From Heyndrickxia sp050281185 (GTDB lineage: Bacteria > Bacillota > Bacilli > Bacillales > Bacillaceae_C): 64,000 bases of DNA. Position numbers and translations under genes: made by a program. How positions within the stretch are numbered: position 1 is the first letter of the stretch; each line of letters begins with the position of its first letter. The notes under the pieces are model-generated. The model ran no database searches. It was not told the origin of the DNA and saw nothing but the letters and a program-made list of their open reading frames with translations. Shown piece by piece: positions 17,261 through 27,383 of the stretch. The DNA lies in assembly GCF_050281185.1 (NCBI RefSeq), contig NZ_JBNNWS010000011.1, forward strand, positions 1-64,000, given 5' to 3'.

Positions 17261-18613
17261 ATGACTAATATTAAACAGAGCGAGGACTATTTAACAAAAG
17301 ATAAAGAATATCTCTGGCATTCAATGAAACCATATAATCCGGATTCTACAATGATTGCAGAAAAGGCTGAAGGGGCTTGGGTAACAGATCATAATGGTCA
17401 GAGATTTTTAGATGCTATGGCTGGTTTATGGTGTGTAAACGTAGGTTACGGACGAACAGAATTGGCAGAAGCGGCCTATGAGCAACTAAAAGAAATGGCG
17501 TATTTCCCACTTTCTCAAAGTCATACACCAGCTATTAAACTGGCAGAAAAATTAAATGAATTACTTGGGGATGATTATGTTATCTTCTTTTCCAATAGCG
17601 GATCAGAAGCGAATGAAACAGCTTTTAAAATTGCCAGACAATACCATCAACAAAAAGGAGACTATGCCAGATACAAGTTTATTTCTCGATATCGTGCCTA
17701 TCATGGAAATTCAATGGCAGCTCTTGCAGCTACTGGTCAAGCACAGCGAAAATATAAATACGAGCCATTAGCTCCAGGATTCATCCATGTTGCCCCGCCT
17801 GATTTATACCGTTCTTCTGACAAAGCTGATTGTAAACCTAGTGACTTGCAATCAGTAAAAGACATTGATCGTGTAATGACATGGGAGTTAAGTGAAACGA
17901 TCGCTGGTGTTATCATGGAGCCAATCATTACAGGTGGCGGTGTGATTGTTCCACCTGATGGTTATATGTCCGGGGTTAAAGAGGTTTGCGAAAAACATGG
18001 TGCGCTTCTCATTGTTGATGAGGTCATTTGTGGATTTGGTCGAACAGGAAAACCATTTGGATTTATGAATTATGGGGTGAAACCAGATATCATTACAATG
18101 GCAAAGGGAATTACAAGTGCCTACCTGCCTTTATCAGCAACAGCTGTTAAAAAAGAGATTTACGAAGCATTTAAAGGAACAGAGGAATATGATTATTTCC
18201 GCCATGTTAATACATTTGGCGGCAATCCAGCAGCATGTGCACTTGCCTTAAAAAATCTTGAGATTATGGAGAATGAAAATCTATTTGATCGTTCTCAAAA
18301 ATTAGGAGAATATTTGAAACAAAGCTTATCTGTTTCTCTTGAAGAACATCCATACGTAGGAGATGTAAGAGGAAAGGGACTACTGGTAGGAATCGAACTT
18401 GTTAAAGATAAGGCAACAAAAGAACCTCTGGAAGCGGATTTGGTTAATAAAGTTATTGCAGGTTGTAAACAAAATGGCCTAATAATCGGAAAAAATGGGA
18501 CCACTGTTGCAGGGTATAACAATGTGTTGACCTTGGCTCCACCATTAAATATAGAGGAAAAAGATCTGGACTTTGTTATTAAAACGTTAACAGAGGAAAT
18601 AAAAACTATATAG
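17261..18613 (+). CDS. Class III aminotransferase (beta-alanine/omega-amino acid:pyruvate type)
   Basis: PLP-dependent omega-transaminase, 450 residues. LDAMAGLWCVNVGYGR, YHGNSMAALAATG, the PLP-pocket Asp in LLIVDEVICGFGRTG, and Schiff-base Lys282 (ITMAKGITSAYLPLSA). Converts beta-alanine or 3-aminoisobutyrate to the corresponding semialdehyde, the substrate of the dehydrogenase 76 bases upstream. ATG 17261 fits AAAAAGGGAG; an upstream GTG (17252) overlaps that site. Other omega-amine substrates are possible; neighbours support this role. Confidence 0.88.
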   Translation: MTNIKQSEDYLTKDKEYLWHSMKPYNPDSTMIAEKAEGAWVTDHNGQRFLDAMAGLWCVNVGYGRTELAEAAYEQLKEMAYFPLSQSHTPAIKLAEKLNELLGDDYVIFFSNSGSEANETAFKIARQYHQQKGDYARYKFISRYRAYHGNSMAALAATGQAQRKYKYEPLAPGFIHVAPPDLYRSSDKADCKPSDLQSVKDIDRVMTWELSETIAGVIMEPIITGGGVIVPPDGYMSGVKEVCEKHGALLIVDEVICGFGRTGKPFGFMNYGVKPDIITMAKGITSAYLPLSATAVKKEIYEAFKGTEEYDYFRHVNTFGGNPAACALALKNLEIMENENLFDRSQKLGEYLKQSLSVSLEEHPYVGDVRGKGLLVGIELVKDKATKEPLEADLVNKVIAGCKQNGLIIGKNGTTVAGYNNVLTLAPPLNIEEKDLDFVIKTLTEEIKTI

Positions 18614-18627
18614 AGAATTACTAAACA

Positions 18628-18672
18628 GCACTCGTAATCTTTACAAACAAGGAATTGATTACGAGTGTTTTT
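18628..18672 (+). terminator. Terminator of the dehydrogenase/aminotransferase operon
   Basis: CACTCGTAATC and GATTACGAGTG form a perfect 11-bp stem followed by TTTTTAT. Confidence 0.85.
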
Positions 18673-18808
18673 ATTCATTGTAAATTAATTGAGTCATTGT
18701 TTTAGAGGCAGTCTTAAAGGCATATATTTTATGGAACGTTTTCAACAAAAAATTAAAAGCAGTTGTCTATTCAAAATTTATTTTTAGATAAGAACGAGGG
18801 TGAAAAAA

Positions 18809-20062
18809 ATGGTTGTACAAACATTAACAATTAATAAAAACCGATTAGAAAAAAGGATAACTGATTTGTCACAAATAGGAAAAATTGGTGAGACAGGAGT
18901 TTGTCGATTGACATTGTCTGATGAGGATAGACAAGCAGTTGAAACCGTAAAGCAGTGGATGGAGGAGGCAGGTCTAACAGCAAGAATTGATCACTTTGGA
19001 AATTTAATAGGGCGACTTGAAGGAGAAGATCCTGAAGCTCCCATTTTGATGCTAGGCTCACATATCGATTCACAGCCGTATGGAGGAAGATTTGATGGTG
19101 TTATCGGAGTACTTGGTGCACTTGAAGTTGCGCAATCAATGAAGGAGAGAAATATACTACCAAAAATGCCAATTGAAATAGTCGCTTTTTCCGATGAAGA
19201 AGGTTGTCGTTTTAATAAGGGCTTATTCGGGGTAAGAGGCATACTTGGAAAACTAGAAGAGGGAGAATTAGAGCGGAAAGATAAAAATGGAATTACTAGA
19301 AGAGAAGCATTAATTCAATTCGGCTGTGACCCGACTAAGCTAAAGGAGTCTGAATATACAGTAGAGAATATTGACGCATTTCTTGAAATGCATATAGAAC
19401 AAGGCCCTATTTTAGAAGCTAAGAACATACCAATCGGAATTGTTACGGGAATTTCAGGACCGTTATGGTTAACGGTTGAATTAGAAGGCTTCGCAGGTCA
19501 TGCTGGCTCTGTGCCAATGCACATGAGAAAAGACGCGCTAGTTGGGGCGGCAAAAATCATAGTAGCACTAAATGATCTAGCAAGTCAGGATATTGACGCA
19601 CCAACTGTTGGAACAGTAGGAAGTATAAATGTCTTCCCAGACTCGCGCAATATTATACCTGAGAAGGTAAGCTTTACAATTGATTTACGGGATATTGATA
19701 TCGAGCGAAGAAACCGATTGGAAGAACAATTAAGAACAAGAATTAAGGAAATTACGGAAGAACATCAGTTAAACTATAAAATCACTGAAGATACAAATAG
19801 TGAACCACGCTATTGTTCTGAAAGAATAATGAGTATTATGAGAAACGAAAGTAAACAAATTGGATTAAATCCGATCGAATTAATGAGCGGTCCTTTTCAC
19901 GATTCCTTAGCGATGTCATACGTGTGTGAATATGGGATGATCTTTGTAAGATGTAAGGATGGAATCAGTCATAATCCAAAAGAGTTTTCATCATTTGAGG
20001 ATATATTTTTAGGAACAGAACTGTTGTATCGTACTGCAATAAATATGGCAAGTCAAAAATAA
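18809..20062 (+). CDS. M20 Zn-dependent N-carbamoyl-amino-acid / beta-ureidopropionate hydrolase
   Basis: M20-type dizinc amidohydrolase of the AmaB/AllC/HyuC group, 417 residues from ATG 18809 (GAGGG upstream; GTG 18800 lies inside that site). Metal-site segments: LGSHIDSQPYGGRFDG, FSDEEGCRF, LEMHIEQGPILE and near the end GISHNPKE. These enzymes hydrolyse N-carbamoyl-L-amino acids, allantoate or N-carbamoyl-beta-alanine. In this cluster it duplicates the chemistry of the unrelated nitrilase-type enzyme at 6494. It has its own promoter region and terminator. Substrate (beta-ureidopropionate or beta-ureidoisobutyrate) is inferred. Confidence 0.85.
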   Translation: MVVQTLTINKNRLEKRITDLSQIGKIGETGVCRLTLSDEDRQAVETVKQWMEEAGLTARIDHFGNLIGRLEGEDPEAPILMLGSHIDSQPYGGRFDGVIGVLGALEVAQSMKERNILPKMPIEIVAFSDEEGCRFNKGLFGVRGILGKLEEGELERKDKNGITRREALIQFGCDPTKLKESEYTVENIDAFLEMHIEQGPILEAKNIPIGIVTGISGPLWLTVELEGFAGHAGSVPMHMRKDALVGAAKIIVALNDLASQDIDAPTVGTVGSINVFPDSRNIIPEKVSFTIDLRDIDIERRNRLEEQLRTRIKEITEEHQLNYKITEDTNSEPRYCSERIMSIMRNESKQIGLNPIELMSGPFHDSLAMSYVCEYGMIFVRCKDGISHNPKEFSSFEDIFLGTELLYRTAINMASQK

Positions 20063-20086
20063 TTTTTTTGATTGAATGACGAAATT

Positions 20087-20115
20087 AGCAGCGATTAAAA
20101 TCGCTGTTTTTTTTA
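20087..20115 (+). terminator. Terminator of the M20 hydrolase gene
   Basis: AGCAGCGAT and ATCGCTG-T form the stem and a run of eight T follows. Confidence 0.75.
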
Positions 20116-20179
20116 TTAGTAAAAATGTAAAGAAAGGAAAAAAATAAAGGTACCTTATAAAAGGAGTAAATATTCAAAT

Positions 20180-21424
20180 ATGAAAAAGGTATTAATATAT
20201 GTTCTTATATTATTTTTTTGTATTCAACACTCCTCCATTGTTACCGCAGAATCTAGTTACGATGTAAAAGCAGCAATTATCAAAAATGATGATTTATGGA
20301 TAAAAACGAAAGATAAAGAAACGAGAATTACCAAAGGTAAATATGTCAGATTTCCTAAATGGTCATTTGACGGCACTTGGATTGCTTATATCAGAGGATC
20401 CAGTAAAGATCAATTTACACTTCGGAGTGGGGAGCTTTGGCTATATAGTGTAAAAACAATGAGACACTTTAAAGTTGATACATATGTAATGACTAATTTT
20501 CAATGGGCACCGAATCAAAATTCCATTGGATTTCAAACCGACAAAGGATTAAACATAATTGATGTTCGATCTTTAAATCAACCTCATACAATTGCTCCAG
20601 GAATTATCGATTTTTCCTGGTTACCAGATGGAAGTGGCATATTAACATCTTCTAAAGCAGGAAAGAGTGTTTTTTCAGACATTGTGTTAAACAAAATTTT
20701 TTTTTATCACAATAAGAACCAGTATAAGCCACACCATTTTTATACAATACCAGTTGGGAAGGATGAGAATTTTTATGGTACCAGTAAATTTAAATGGTCC
20801 CATGATCAAAGATGGATTGCTTTTCAATTAGTTCCAACAGCATCATTATCTGCTGATAGTAATACTTTAAGCGTTCTTTCTGATGACGGCAGAAATTTCC
20901 GTAAATTGAATGAGATGTTAAATTACGAAGATTGGTTTCAGTGGGCACCAAGTTTTAATAACTTAGGTTATATTAAAGGAAGTAACAGGGTGGCTATAGA
21001 AAATAAGGGATTAAACGTTGCAGAAATAGATAAAAAAATTACTATCAAATATACACCCAGAGGATATGTTGATCGAGATTTAATATGGCAAAACGATCAT
21101 TTCATCTTTGTCTCACGTTCCTTGAAAAGTAAATGGGTCGATGTGGAGCAAAGACCAATGCCATCCCTATATAAAATTAATATAAAAACAAAGCATACTA
21201 AGAAAATAACTTCACCTTCATCAAAAGAAGGCGATTTTTATCCACAATACATCAATAAAGAAAACCAATTGATTTGGATTAGAACAAATAGAGAAAAAGC
21301 AAATGTTTGGATTGCTGATCCAAATGGTTTAAACCAGAAAATCTGGATTGAAAACATTAATCTCGGAACTTGGTATTATGAACATTGGAATTGGGAAGAA
21401 GTTTTTAGTTTATTTCAACCTTAA
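20180..21424 (+). CDS. Secreted TolB/WD40-type beta-propeller protein
   Basis: A 414-residue exported protein: cleavable signal MKKVLIYVLILFFC..VTAES (about 24 residues) followed by repeated propeller blades with Trp-rich turns such as PKWSFDGTWIAYIRG, FQWAPNQNSIGFQ, FKWSHDQRWIAFQ and FQWAPSFNNLGYI. These are TolB-like/PD40 repeats (W-S-x-D-G-x-W-I-A). No catalytic motif is visible. Extracellular binding or scaffold role is likely, partner unknown. AAGGAG precedes the ATG. Confidence 0.75.
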   Translation: MKKVLIYVLILFFCIQHSSIVTAESSYDVKAAIIKNDDLWIKTKDKETRITKGKYVRFPKWSFDGTWIAYIRGSSKDQFTLRSGELWLYSVKTMRHFKVDTYVMTNFQWAPNQNSIGFQTDKGLNIIDVRSLNQPHTIAPGIIDFSWLPDGSGILTSSKAGKSVFSDIVLNKIFFYHNKNQYKPHHFYTIPVGKDENFYGTSKFKWSHDQRWIAFQLVPTASLSADSNTLSVLSDDGRNFRKLNEMLNYEDWFQWAPSFNNLGYIKGSNRVAIENKGLNVAEIDKKITIKYTPRGYVDRDLIWQNDHFIFVSRSLKSKWVDVEQRPMPSLYKINIKTKHTKKITSPSSKEGDFYPQYINKENQLIWIRTNREKANVWIADPNGLNQKIWIENINLGTWYYEHWNWEEVFSLFQP

Positions 21425-21442
21425 TTTAGGAAAAATAACACT

Positions 21443-21473
21443 AACTAGCACAACTTAGAAAATTGTGCTAGTT
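21443..21473. terminator. Hairpin between convergent genes
   Basis: AACTAGCACAA and TTGTGCTAGTT make a perfect 11-bp stem between the propeller gene and the convergent small gene. There is no long T-run, so termination strength is uncertain. Confidence 0.5.
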
Positions 21474-21515
21474 ATATCGTATATAAAAATTATGGAGCCT
21501 AAACAAAAAGAAAAC

Positions 21516-21803
21516 TTATTTTTTGTTTGATTGATCATTGTTAGGCATTAGTTCTTTTGAAAATTCTGTAGCCATATTCTGCATTTGTCCAAAATTTGGC
21601 ATCCTAGAATTTTTCATAAAATTTTGGAGTGGGCCTAGCATATTTTTATTGCGATTTCTACTCAAACCAAAAATAGCAGCACTGACTCCAACTCCCAACA
21701 ATGACATCCACATCATCCCTCTATTGTTTCTTCTTATTCCAAGCATTTTGAGGAAATTGTTTCTTCCCCCTATATTAAAAAGAGTAGCTATCCATTTATT
21801 CAA
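21516..21803 (-). CDS. Small hypothetical membrane-anchored protein
   Basis: 95 residues, TTG start preceded by AAGGAAGTGA on the minus strand. A basic N-terminus (GIRRNNRG) leads into one hydrophobic segment (about 30-46) and then an Asn/Met-rich tail with NFMKNSRMPNFGQMQNMA. The reading frame on the opposite strand is judged a shadow because it lacks a ribosome site. Function unknown; similar small basic membrane proteins occur in Bacillus. Confidence 0.6.
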   Translation of the reverse strand: MNKWIATLFNIGGRNNFLKMLGIRRNNRGMMWMSLLGVGVSAAIFGLSRNRNKNMLGPLQNFMKNSRMPNFGQMQNMATEFSKELMPNNDQSNKK

Positions 21804-22281
21804 TTCTAATCACTTCCTTGATTGTAAATTAGGAAAGAAATTTTCTTCTTCCATCATTTAATATTTGCATTCAGAGGTATGATAATGCTGGAAATGTTTT
21901 GATTGAATATTTATATCAAATTATAGCTTTTTATATTGTTAACCTATAGGAAAAATACCTCATGAAAGAGTCATTTTTTTTTGAGTAAACAGAGAAGAAT
22001 TTACAAAGAATAAGACTATTACTCATGAAAATTTTTGTAGTGATCAAAAATGTTAAGAAGGGGATATAATTTCATTTATATTTGACCTGGACGCTACATA
22101 GATTTCAGATAAGTCCATCGAAGTAAATACAATGAATGCACATAGTTCGTTGGTACTTCTTCTAGCGACGTGTTCGTGAAATGTATATTCATGCCCGTAA
22201 ATGTTTACTATTACTATTTTTGGCTATGTCTTGTAGTATTTCTGAAGATAAAAAGTAATGTGTCAAATGTTAAAAAATAAA

Positions 22282-22310
22282 AAGCCCTTCAGAATAATAC
22301 AGAAGGGCTT
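22282..22310 (-). terminator. Terminator of the LysE gene
   Basis: AAGCCCTTC and GAAGGGCTT pair; read on the minus strand the stem is followed by TTTTTATTTTTT. The stretch 21804-22280 otherwise holds no gene that I can support. Confidence 0.8.
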
Positions 22311-22382
22311 CTCAACATATATGAATCTACTTAAACCTGAATTTAAATATCTGAAGGGGGCAATGTTGTTATATATTCAAGT

Positions 22383-23015
22383 TTAGTGAGGAGCTTTTGT
22401 TTGCAGTAGCTTTATCCCCATACCGATAAAAATCATTCCTGTAATTTTGTTTAAAACCATTCCTATCTTTTGATTTCCTCTTAGTTTTTTTGTAACGTAG
22501 GAAGAAAAATAAGCAACGAATAGACACCATAACAACCCAGTGATAGTAAAGGTCAGTCCCAAAATGATAAATGGGATCGGTCCAGAAGCCTTTGCATCAA
22601 TAAATTGCGGAAGAAACGCAATAAAAAATAAAGAAACTTTTGGATTCGTAAGACTTGTCAAAAGCCCTTGCACGTATATTTTCCGTATGTTTAGCTTGAC
22701 GGTTGCAGCAGCCTGAAAAGCTAAATTTGTTTTATCAATCAACATTCTAATTCCTAAATATACTAAATAAATAACACCAACAATTTTGATGATATTAAAT
22801 AAGAGAACAGATTTTACAAGTATGATTGATAAACCAAAAGCAACGAACAACGTGTGAGTCAAAGAACCAGTAATAATACCTAAAACAGAATAAACTCCTG
22901 CTTTTCGGCCTTGTGACATACTTCTCCCAACTATATACATTGTGTCTGCACCAGGAATTAAGTTTAGTAAAATTCCTGTTAATAAAAATACCTCATAATT
23001 AATTACTCCATACAT
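22383..23015 (-). CDS. LysE/RhtB-family exporter
   Basis: A 210-residue membrane transporter with about six spans. LLTGILLNLIPGADTMYIVG is the LysE/RhtB signature (N-terminal helix with PGAD), followed by GRKAGVYSVLGI and later LTNPKVSLFFIAFLPQFID, also diagnostic. Members export amino acids or homoserine lactones and similar compounds. ATG 23015 sits behind AGAGAGGTG; the longer frame from TTG 23033 has no site. Monocistronic. Substrate unknown. Confidence 0.88.
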   Translation of the reverse strand: MYGVINYEVFLLTGILLNLIPGADTMYIVGRSMSQGRKAGVYSVLGIITGSLTHTLFVAFGLSIILVKSVLLFNIIKIVGVIYLVYLGIRMLIDKTNLAFQAAATVKLNIRKIYVQGLLTSLTNPKVSLFFIAFLPQFIDAKASGPIPFIILGLTFTITGLLWCLFVAYFSSYVTKKLRGNQKIGMVLNKITGMIFIGMGIKLLQTKAPH

Positions 23016-23799
23016 ATTAAGCACCTCTCTCAATTTTTGGGGTGCCCTTATCGATATTACAACATGCTTTATAAAAACAAAAGAATTTTTTCATCTTTGT
23101 TCGTTAAATATTTTTCTTCCATCCTTAATCACCGGTAAAGTGCACTATGGCTCAGTTTGAACAAAACCTACCTTTTTTGGCCAGCTATTATCGTTGTAAT
23201 TCCTGAGAAAAGAGAGTAAGTTCGTTCGAAACTCCCGACATAAAAAATGACATATTTTCCATCATATTATAGAAAGAATAGCGCTTTTTTTAGATTTTGG
23301 GGTAATGATTTTCCTTAGCTTAATAGGCATGTGGCTGTACCCACAATAAACTAAATTCAGATTTTCCTTTTTTAGGAGGTTTTTCTTTTTTTTATGGAGC
23401 AAACATAAATTATACCAACTAACTTAAAGTTAGTCTTGACATATAATAATAGTCCTATTTACCTATTTTTTTATTTATTATGGGAAACATAAAAAATGGG
23501 TGTAGAAATACACATTTACAATTATACATATTCCTAGATGTTTGCTTAAAAATATTATGCTAGTAAGTTACTAATTACCCATTAAAATTTTCTTTACAAA
23601 GTAGTTCTAATTATTCGAATTGGGATAGTTAAGGGAAAGGGGACGTAGTTCGACATAATTTCTGTTTGATTTTCATTATTATTGTCATGAAATCAAAATA
23701 ATCAAACTTAGACCATGATAGCAAGGAAAACCAAATCAAAAGCAAGGGGTGTGATAGTGATAGTGCTATTGTCTAGAAATACAAAGGAGGGAAAACTAG
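23016..23799. other. Long non-coding interval before the protease gene
   Basis: About 780 bases without a credible gene. A near-palindrome CTAACTTAAAGTTAG lies around 23420-23434 and TTGACA at 23436-23441 could be a -35 element, but no well-spaced -10 follows. It probably holds the divergent control regions of the LysE and protease genes. Confidence 0.3.
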
Positions 23800-26700
23800 T
23801 TGAAGAAAAGAAATCGGATTAACTTTTTTAGTATTGTAGTATTAGTGCTCATGCTTTTTTCACTGTTTACACCAGTACTAGCAAATTCTCAATCAATTGG
23901 TAAAAACACTAAGTCAAATGGTAAACTTCATCAATCCTTATTTGATTCGAAAAGTAGTGCTAAAACAAAAGTTAGTCAGCGTTTATTAAGTGAGTTTAAA
24001 AATAATGATAAAGTTACCTTTCTTGTTAAGTTTAATGAAAAGGCAGAAACAACATTAGTGGCTAATAAAGCGAGGAATTCTGAGCAATCTAAGAATTCGC
24101 CAATTCAAGCAGAGTTTTTACAGCGTTCGGCAGTTGTTTCCGAATTGAAATCTATTTCTCTAAAATCACAACAGAGAGTGATAGAGTTTCTGGAAAGGGA
24201 GACGAGAAAAGGAAATGTCGAAGATTTTAGATCATATTTTATCGTTAATGGGATTGCGGTTACGGCGACTAAAGAAATTGCAGAGCAGCTAGCAGCCTTT
24301 TCTGAAGTTGAAAAAGTATTACCTAACGAAACCCGTAAATTGTTAAATACAAAGGTAGAAAATGAGAAAATTCCTCATTCGAAGCTTGAAAATGTCGAAT
24401 GGAATGTTGAACGTGTTAATGCCCCACAAGCATGGGCAATGGGAATTGATGGTTCAGGAACTGTTGTAGCAAGTATAGATACTGGTGTTCAATGGGACCA
24501 TCCTGCTTTAAAAGTAAAATACCGTGGCTTCAATGAGACGACAGGGGAAGTTAATCATAGTTATAGCTTTTACGATGCTACAGCTGCTAGGCAAAAAGCG
24601 CCATATGATGATCATGGACATGGAACACACGTTACAGGAACAATGATTGGAAGTGAGCCAGACGGATCGAACCAGATTGGGGTTGCTCCTGGAGCCAAAT
24701 GGATTGCTGCTAAAGCATTTGACTCACATGGAAATGCTACAGATGCTGTTTTATTAGATGCTGCGGAATGGATTATTGCTCCCGGTGGAAGAATTGATCT
24801 GGCACCTGATGCTGTTAATAACTCATGGAGCGGTGGACCAGGTTTAAATGAGTGGTACCGTGATACTATTAGAGCATGGAGAGATGCTGGGATTTTTCCA
24901 GAATTTGCAGCTGGGAACACGGATTTATTAAATCCGGGTGGGCCAGGCTCAATTCCAGTTCCAGCTAACTATCCTGAATCATTTGCTGTCGGAGCAACGG
25001 ATAGTAATGATGGATTAGCTGGTTTTTCACTACGAGGCCCGTCACCTTACGACGAAATTAAACCAGATATTACAGCTCCTGGTGTAAATATACGCTCTGC
25101 AGTACCTGGTAATTCATATGATAATAATAGTGGAACATCAATGGCTAGTCCAGTTGTAACAGCGGTTGCTGCGATGTTACGTCAGGCAAACGCTAGTTTG
25201 ACAGTCGATGAAATGGAAGAAATTTTGTTAAATACAGCAACACCATTAACTGATATTCAATATCCCGTCTCTCCTAATAATGGATACGGATATGGTTTAG
25301 TTAATGCTAGGAATGCCCTTTCTTTTATCATAAGTGGACCTGGTAAAATAAAAGGACAAGTTCTAAACGAAAGGAAAAAAATTAAAACGGGTTTAAATAA
25401 TGCAACAATGAATAATCAAATAGATTTTTATGAAAAAGGATTACCGAACTCTGATTTATTTCCTTCAGAGGCAAGAGTTAGTGTATTAGAAAGTGGTTAC
25501 TCAGTGAAAACAAATCCTTCAGATGGAACGTATTCCTTACTACATGCAGCTGGTACTTTTACTGTTAAAGCTGAGGCTTATGGTTTTTACCCTGCCGAAC
25601 AGACGATAACTGTTGTAAATAATGAAACATCAATAGCAGATTTTTATTTAAAAAAAATGGCACAAGCAAACATTACTGGTATCATTAAAGACCAAGTAAC
25701 TGGAAAAAGAATTCCGGGGGTAACTGTTTTATTGTTAGAGGATGCAAATGTTACACCTGTAGAAACAGATGAGAACGGATATTTCACCTTAACTTTATAC
25801 AAAGGTAATTATACACTAAGAGTGATGGCACAAGGTTACCATTGGAAAGAAATTAAAATTACAGTGGGGGACTCTGATCAGGAATTAAATGTTGATCTTG
25901 AACCTTTTTATACGTATCCAGGCGGAGAAATTGGCTATGATGATGGATCAGCAGAAAATGCTTTAGCGTTTTTGAATGCGGGTAACGCATATGCAGTAAA
26001 AATGTCACTTCCTAAAGGTAAAAATTCAGCCCTTGTTACTGACGGTATATTTTGTTTTTGGGAAGCTGATTTTCCAGATCCAGGGGGAACAGAGTTTGCA
26101 GTAGAAGTTTGGGATTCTTCAGGGGCTAAGGGTTTTCCAGGTAAAAAAATTGCTGGTCCATTCTATGCTGATGCTATACGAGACAAAAATCAATGGACCA
26201 TTGTAGATTTACGAAAATATAATATTATAGTTGAAGATGATTTTTATATGGTTTATAGGCAGACTGGTAATAATCCGTATGTACCTGGTCTAGCTAGTGA
26301 TGAGGATGGTATTTTTGCAAATAGAAGTTACCAATATAATAAATCAGATGGGTTATGGATACAAACATCTGACTACTGGGGAAACTTTATGATTCGAGCG
26401 CGGGTTAGTTACGAAGTGGTTACACCTGTAATAACTTCACCAGTAAATGATTTTATTACAAATGAAGCTGAAATAATAGTAGAAGGTACTGCATCTCCAT
26501 CAACTACTATTCAATTGTTAAATAATGGTGAAAATGTAGGAACTGCTAAAGTTGGTGATGATGGAACGTTTGCAATTCCAACAAAGTTGATTGAGGGAGA
26601 AAATAATTTTAAGGCTTTATCTTTAGTTGAGGATAAACTAACAAAGGAATCGGAAACTGTTACTGTAAAATTAGTTTTGATGGCACCTGAACTTACCATT

Positions 26701-27288
26701 GATAATCCAAAACATGGAGATAAAACGAATAGGGAAACAGTTACTGTCGAGGGAACTGTTTCAGCGGCTAACCTGGATTGGGTGAAAGTCAATGGCCAAA
26801 AAACCGATGTCGTGAATGGCAAATATTCAAAACGTGTCATGTTAGATAATGGAGAAAATGAAATCAAAGTTGTTGCCCAGAACATTGCTGGGAATAAAAC
26901 GACGAAAAAAGTTAAAGTTTTTGCCAAATATTTCGCACCGCAAATTGATCATTTACTGCCAAACGAAGATAAAACTCTCGATACTGGCCAAAGCGTTAAA
27001 ATTGAATTCGACAGTGAGCCTGGACTTAGAGCTACTTTCTATATTCATATGCCTCTAACGAACACGAACTCAAAACAAATCACAAATGCTACAGAATTAC
27101 CGATGATGGAAATGGCAAACGGCCATTATGTTGGTTACTGGACGGTCCCACTCAAGACGCAAGCGAATGGTGCAGCCATCGAAGTAAAAGCTGTAGATAC
27201 CTATGGCAATGAAATCAGGAAAATTGCTGATGGCAAACTTTTTATCAACGTTGGTACAACGAGCGGCGGAATTGGATTAACGAAATAA
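23800..27288 (+). CDS. bpr: Secreted S8 subtilase, bacillopeptidase F-like
   Basis: 1162 residues, TTG start after AAAGGAGGG. Order: signal peptide (1-29), inhibitor I9-like propeptide (about 65-185), subtilase domain with catalytic Asp227 (ASIDTGVQWDH), His274 (HGHGTHVTG), oxyanion Asn373 (AAGNTD) and Ser447 (SGTSMASPVV), two carboxypeptidase-regulatory-like beta domains (about 515-705), a Bpr-type domain starting PGGEIGYDDGSAENAL, then two Ig-like/glucodextranase-type modules (about 890-1055) and a C-terminal beta region. Shorter than B. subtilis Bpr (about 1430 residues). No LPXTG or transmembrane anchor seen. Acts outside the cell in protein scavenging. Confidence 0.88.
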   Translation: MKKRNRINFFSIVVLVLMLFSLFTPVLANSQSIGKNTKSNGKLHQSLFDSKSSAKTKVSQRLLSEFKNNDKVTFLVKFNEKAETTLVANKARNSEQSKNSPIQAEFLQRSAVVSELKSISLKSQQRVIEFLERETRKGNVEDFRSYFIVNGIAVTATKEIAEQLAAFSEVEKVLPNETRKLLNTKVENEKIPHSKLENVEWNVERVNAPQAWAMGIDGSGTVVASIDTGVQWDHPALKVKYRGFNETTGEVNHSYSFYDATAARQKAPYDDHGHGTHVTGTMIGSEPDGSNQIGVAPGAKWIAAKAFDSHGNATDAVLLDAAEWIIAPGGRIDLAPDAVNNSWSGGPGLNEWYRDTIRAWRDAGIFPEFAAGNTDLLNPGGPGSIPVPANYPESFAVGATDSNDGLAGFSLRGPSPYDEIKPDITAPGVNIRSAVPGNSYDNNSGTSMASPVVTAVAAMLRQANASLTVDEMEEILLNTATPLTDIQYPVSPNNGYGYGLVNARNALSFIISGPGKIKGQVLNERKKIKTGLNNATMNNQIDFYEKGLPNSDLFPSEARVSVLESGYSVKTNPSDGTYSLLHAAGTFTVKAEAYGFYPAEQTITVVNNETSIADFYLKKMAQANITGIIKDQVTGKRIPGVTVLLLEDANVTPVETDENGYFTLTLYKGNYTLRVMAQGYHWKEIKITVGDSDQELNVDLEPFYTYPGGEIGYDDGSAENALAFLNAGNAYAVKMSLPKGKNSALVTDGIFCFWEADFPDPGGTEFAVEVWDSSGAKGFPGKKIAGPFYADAIRDKNQWTIVDLRKYNIIVEDDFYMVYRQTGNNPYVPGLASDEDGIFANRSYQYNKSDGLWIQTSDYWGNFMIRARVSYEVVTPVITSPVNDFITNEAEIIVEGTASPSTTIQLLNNGENVGTAKVGDDGTFAIPTKLIEGENNFKALSLVEDKLTKESETVTVKLVLMAPELTIDNPKHGDKTNRETVTVEGTVSAANLDWVKVNGQKTDVVNGKYSKRVMLDNGENEIKVVAQNIAGNKTTKKVKVFAKYFAPQIDHLLPNEDKTLDTGQSVKIEFDSEPGLRATFYIHMPLTNTNSKQITNATELPMMEMANGHYVGYWTVPLKTQANGAAIEVKAVDTYGNEIRKIADGKLFINVGTTSGGIGLTK

Positions 27289-27289
27289 G

Positions 27290-27330
27290 AAAAAAGATGT
27301 GAACAGGATTTCCGTTCACATCTTTTTTCA
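27290..27330 (+). terminator. Terminator of the protease gene
   Basis: AAAAAAGATGTGAAC and GTTCACATCTTTTTT form a 15-bp perfect stem around a 9-base loop. Confidence 0.92.
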
Positions 27331-27383
27331 CTTCATGAACTCATTCACTGTAAAAACGAAGGCAAGCTTATTGTCTCACAATG

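Noticed and set aside
18733..18747. TGGAACGTTTTCA before the M20 hydrolase gene as a cre site
   Set aside because: One base short of the consensus, so the two half-sites are out of register.
21538..21861. Plus-strand 107-codon frame
   Set aside because: No ribosome site and antisense to a better-supported minus-strand gene with TTG start.
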